From contig JAYKYS010000014.1 in the NCBI GenBank assembly GCA_036924285.1, positions 1,054,001-1,118,000 on the forward strand: DNA of 64,000 nt, read 5' to 3'. Of this stretch, positions 61,036 to 64,000 are shown piece by piece. Source of the stretch: Asterella californica (Eukaryota > Streptophyta > Marchantiopsida > Marchantiales > Aytoniaceae). How positions within the stretch are numbered: the first letter of the stretch is position 1; each line of letters begins with the position of its first letter. Under the pieces are notes generated by a model. It ran no database searches and had not been told where the DNA came from. It saw only the letters and a list, made by a program, of their open reading frames with translations. A program made the translations under genes and the position numbers.

Positions 61036-62459
61036 TCTACTTTTGATGTCTTGTTGCACACCTCTCCTTCACTAGCATCTAAAGCACTCACACCGACAGT
61101 AGAAGGATTTACTTTCTTCTTCCGACCTCGTCGGGAGCTTAGACCACTACGAAGTTCTTTTCTCACCGAAGGATTAAGAGCAATCAACTGTCCCACAGTA
61201 ATGTTTGCTCGTTGCTTACCCACGTCTTCCACCACATTGTATTTTGATTGCTCCATCGAAATTGTGAAATCAGTATTTCTCAATTTCTTCCGCTGTTCTT
61301 TGGTTTTTGAAGAAGATTTGCTACTCCGAGTATTTTGACTTGGAGAATCTTCCATCACGACTGGTTCTCTCTCGTCGAAATGCGTCCTCATCCTCTTCCT
61401 CTCTTGAGCCAACAGCTCTACAGATTGAAAACCTTCTCGTACATCTCGTGGCTCCAAGATATCAATGCATGCTACACCCTTGTCTTTGCTTTGTGAAGTT
61501 GAAGCTCCATCCGCCGTTCCACCATTACGACTTGGACAATTACGTTGGAAATGTGATCCTCCACACGTAAAACATCCTTGGTTTGTGTAGTTACTTGGTG
61601 ATCCTTGCGGTGGTCCACCTCTAGACTGATAGTTCCCATAATCTCGTGAGCCTCCTCCAACATTTGGACTGCGGTGTTGCAACAAATTCATCATATTGAT
61701 CTTCAAATTTGCCAAAGACTCTGTCAAACTTTTCAACTCATCACGAAAGTCGGGAGTAACAGATCTAGATGGTACAGTGACTGTAACCGCACTAGTAGGA
61801 GCTATCGGAGTCAGATTCTGAAATCGAACAGTCGGAACACTCGCATGCGTCAGAGTTGGCATGCTCGGCCCTTGCACATCTCCACATGCTGTCCCAATAG
61901 TCATTGGTTGCAAGTCGTCTCCATCTAGACTCTCTTCCATCCTGGTTGCGATCTTCACTGCATCAGCTTTCGAAGTTGGTCTCTCATACCGCACTTGTGT
62001 TCGAATCTCCGGCCTCAATCCCCCAATAAAATTCTTTGTGAGCATTGCTCCAATGCCCACCATCGTTGGTTCTACTACATCTCCACTCTTTTGTAAAACC
62101 ACCCGAAACTTTTGTTCTAATTTCTCCACCCTCTCGGCGTAAGTCCTTACTTTCTCTTTCTCTCCTTGTTTGAGGTAAGTTACCTCTACCATTAACTTCT
62201 CGTAACTTTCATCAGGAAGAAAAGTTTCAATTAAGGCCTCCGTCAATACTTCCCAAGTATCAACTGGAGTCCCCACTACGCTTCTCTTCTTCCTATCCTC
62301 ATACCATGTCAATGCAGAATTCTCAAGAAATTCAGGTATCAACCCTACCCACTCGCTCTTCTTTCGATCTCCATTGCCAATGCATGCTCGTTTGAAGTCC
62401 CTCACAAAACCTTCCACGTCTTCTCCATCCTTTTCGTAAAACACCGGAAGTTTCTCCAT
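61036..62459 (-). pseudogene. Element B Gag (3' truncated by element C)
   Basis: A Gag protein of about 475 residues on the minus strand, cut at its 3' end by the element C insertion. The retrotransposon gag region includes MEKLPVFYEKDGEDVEGF, LENSALTWYEDRKKR, LIETFLPDESYEKLMVEV and GGLRPEIRTQVRYE. The zinc knuckle CFTCGGSHFQRNC follows. Downstream are Ser/Lys-rich linker and TVGQLIALNPSVRKEL-type sequence, which lead into protease in related plant gypsy elements. The frame is continuous with the protease fragment at 54921 once element C and one target duplicate are removed. Without C, B therefore had an intact gag-protease join. Confidence 0.88.
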
Positions 62460-62594
62460 TCTTCTCTTCTTTTCTTCTTCTTACTCAAGGTACTGCTTGA
62501 GGATGTGAAGATCGTACTTCACCGCAATCCACAATTTCCCTGTTGAGCTCTCTCCTCTCCAAAGGTTGAAATAAGTTTGACCCTCATGGTCATC

Positions 62595-62870
62595 TTATCT
62601 CTCGTGTGACACACTATCTCCATCCTCGCTAGAGGTCTTCACTCGTTCCGTTTCTACACTCAACCTTCTCTCGAGACCTTCGGCTACAATTTCTAGCAAA
62701 GCAACCACTGCGCTACACTCGTGCTCAACTGGAATCCCGTCCACTCCACATCTAGGACAAAAGGTTGTAGGATCAATGACGCCTTGTCTAAGGGAAGAAG
62801 GACCTATGTGTAAGCTTAAGTCGACCAACCCTCTTCGCTCACGCAAAAGTCTATTAAGATTTAAGTACAC
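62595..62870 (-). CDS. Element B upstream open frame with CPRC motif
   Basis: A 91-codon minus-strand frame in the leader of element B. It is in the same frame as B gag but separated by two stop codons (near 62594 and 62484). It includes FCPRCGVDGIPVEHEC, a possible C2HC zinc site, then a Leu/Glu-rich helix (VVALLEIVAEGLERRL). The start codon nearest the beginning gives MYLNLNRLLRERRG. It may be a decayed N-terminal part of Gag or a separate small ORF. It resembles nothing I can name. Confidence 0.35.
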   Translation of the reverse strand: MYLNLNRLLRERRGLVDLSLHIGPSSLRQGVIDPTTFCPRCGVDGIPVEHECSAVVALLEIVAEGLERRLSVETERVKTSSEDGDSVSHER

Positions 62871-63059
62871 CCATGCTCACTTCACTCAACTCTCTGACCC
62901 GTATGGTCACATCGGTCCCTCTAATAGCGTTCCTGCAAACAAGTTCTAATCCCGCTCTCAACATTGCATCGCAAAATACTCAAGGACTCCCAAGGTCTCC
63001 AATGCTCACTTTACTTACAAATAGGAAAATGAGAATCCTTTCCACTCTCGCAACTCCTC

Positions 63060-63067
63060 CTTATATA
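63060..63067 (-). promoter_or_regulatory. TATA box in element B 5' LTR
   Basis: TATATAAG on the minus strand, about 520 bp inside the TGTCACACC start and about 600 bp upstream of gag. The LTR end and primer site downstream of it could not be identified. Confidence 0.6.
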
Positions 63068-63585
63068 CTGTACAACTTCTTACCGTGGTAACTTTTACTA
63101 AGTTACGTTACCACATGGTAAATGCGCAATCCAAAATAGTTAAACTTCTAAAGGCTACTAAAATTTAAGAATAGCCCACACATTACTTGTTCTACTTTAC
63201 TAAAGTAAAAGATTCTCCTACTTTAGCTTTTGTAAAGTGTTAACTTTCCAAACTATCCAATCGGAAGACGACAACAAACTAATACGTCTTTTGAGGAGCA
63301 TCTCTAGATCTTTGTGCATGACTTTTCATCATGCATCCAATCAGCGATGGTCAACAAAGTTACATACTTTTGAGAAGCATATTTAGAGCTCCGCACTTGT
63401 CACATAGTGCCATAGTGAAACCTCTAATAGTTTCCTTAACTTAGTTATAACTATCGTAGCTAGTTATGACTAGTTTTGATCACTCTAGATTTAGATCTTC
63501 GAACTAGAGTAACCTATAAGATAGTCATACCTAATGAAATTTATATAAGCACGCACACAAATAATGAGATACTTGTGGTGTGACA

Positions 63586-64000
63586 GATCCTTCACCAGAA
63601 GCGAGTACTTGGGGTTGAGCCGGTACTGCCGCTGTCGTACAGGAACAACGCCTTCCAGCAAGTCAATGCGAGGCTCTCCCAACTCTCGAGGTATGCCCTT
63701 CATGTCTTCTATGGTCCACGCGAAGACATCTTGTAATTCCGTCAGAAGTTCTCTAAAGTCTTCCAACTGCTGGCCCTCGATCACTTTGGAAAGCTTCAGC
63801 TTCTTCCCAGGAGCAATCTCCATTTCTTGAAGATCATCTGGGTTTATCATTCCTTCAGTGTGACTGTACTCACTGGCACCAAAGTATTCCGGTTTGGGAG
63901 CTTCTTCCGGTTCAGATTCGTCTTCTAGAAGCTCTTCTTCCGCAACTTCGTAGCACTCGATGTATCCACAGATCACATCTTCTGCTATCTCTGTTACTTC
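63586..64000 (-). pseudogene. Element A pol fragment (RT N-terminus), interrupted by element B
   Basis: The minus-strand frame is open to the window edge. It has an acidic spacer (EEELLEDESEPEEAPKPEYF), then the region before reverse transcriptase: ELQDVFAWTIEDMKGIP, then EPRIDLLEGVVPVRQRQYRL and NPKYSLLVKD. The expected RT sequence then stops abruptly at 63586 where the LTR of element B begins. It is the outermost and oldest layer of the nested stack. It may belong to the same broad gypsy group as B. Confidence 0.8.

Larger units (their letters stand above)
54316..63585 (-). mobile_element. Element B: LTR retrotransposon (minus), split by element C
   Basis: Starts on the minus strand at 63585 with TGTCACACCACAAG, a typical plant gypsy LTR opening. 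It interrupts an open pol frame (element A) at that exact base. A TATA box (63060-63067), gag (62459-61036) and protease (54921-54316) follow in order. Element C (54922-61035) sits inside the gag-protease junction. The left boundary, 3' LTR and pol enzymes were not found, so the left coordinate is only the last recognisable coding base. Confidence 0.7.

Noticed and set aside
1..64000. CRISPR array, bacterial operon or plasmid-type system
   Set aside because: Introns, plant chromoviruses and eukaryotic flagellar genes make this nuclear plant DNA, and no regularly spaced identical repeats with unique spacers were seen.

Overview
This 64 kb window is nuclear DNA of a land plant whose sperm still carry motile flagella. 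The genes have many short GT-AG introns. The proteins are plant-like (an LOS4-type DEAD-box helicase, plant SF3A1). Two genes encode parts that only a motile flagellum needs: radial spoke protein 3 and intraflagellar transport protein 74. Flowering plants and conifers lack these, so the source is most likely a bryophyte, fern or lycophyte. A moss is my best guess from the AT-rich intergenic DNA and the LTR elements, but I cannot name the species. I see no tRNA, rRNA or CRISPR locus.

Layout. Positions 1-15 kb are AT-rich and hold decayed repeats: tandem arrays, a tRNA-like SINE head on the minus strand, two LTR-like remnants and a MITE with 20-bp inverted ends. Positions 16.0-25.5 kb (minus) hold a complete eight-exon DBP5/LOS4 mRNA-export helicase. 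Its fourth intron is 5.1 kb and packed with three dispersed repeat families, and its N-terminus carries five copies of a 22-residue repeat. Positions 26.8-28.5 kb (minus) hold a tentative two-exon gene of unknown function. Positions 31.2-33.9 kb (plus) hold SF3A1, a U2 snRNP splicing factor, in two exons. Positions 35.1-38.6 kb (minus) hold RSP3 in eight exons, and positions 40.9-47.7 kb (plus) hold IFT74 in 13 exons. Those two flagellar genes are head to head, with 2.26 kb between their start codons. From about 48 to 53.5 kb there are only small duplications and repeat fragments.

The right end is a nested stack of LTR retrotransposons. A pol fragment (A, minus, at the window edge) is interrupted at 63585 by a second element (B, minus) that begins TGTCACACC and has a gag-protease frame. 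B is in turn split by a complete 6.1 kb Ty3/gypsy chromovirus (C, plus, 54922-61035) with TG..CA ends, a 5-bp TCTAC target duplication, PBS, PPT and a chromodomain integrase. C has three unusual traits. Its LTRs carry tandem 53-bp units made almost entirely of perfect heat-shock elements. A pair of short homologous ORFs lies between the 5' LTR and gag. Its single gag-pol frame is broken only by in-frame stop codons.

How the genes fit together: DBP5 and SF3A1 are housekeeping RNA factors (mRNA export and splicing). RSP3 and IFT74 are sperm-flagellum factors that may share a promoter. Element C has the promoter layout expected of a heat-activated retrotransposon.
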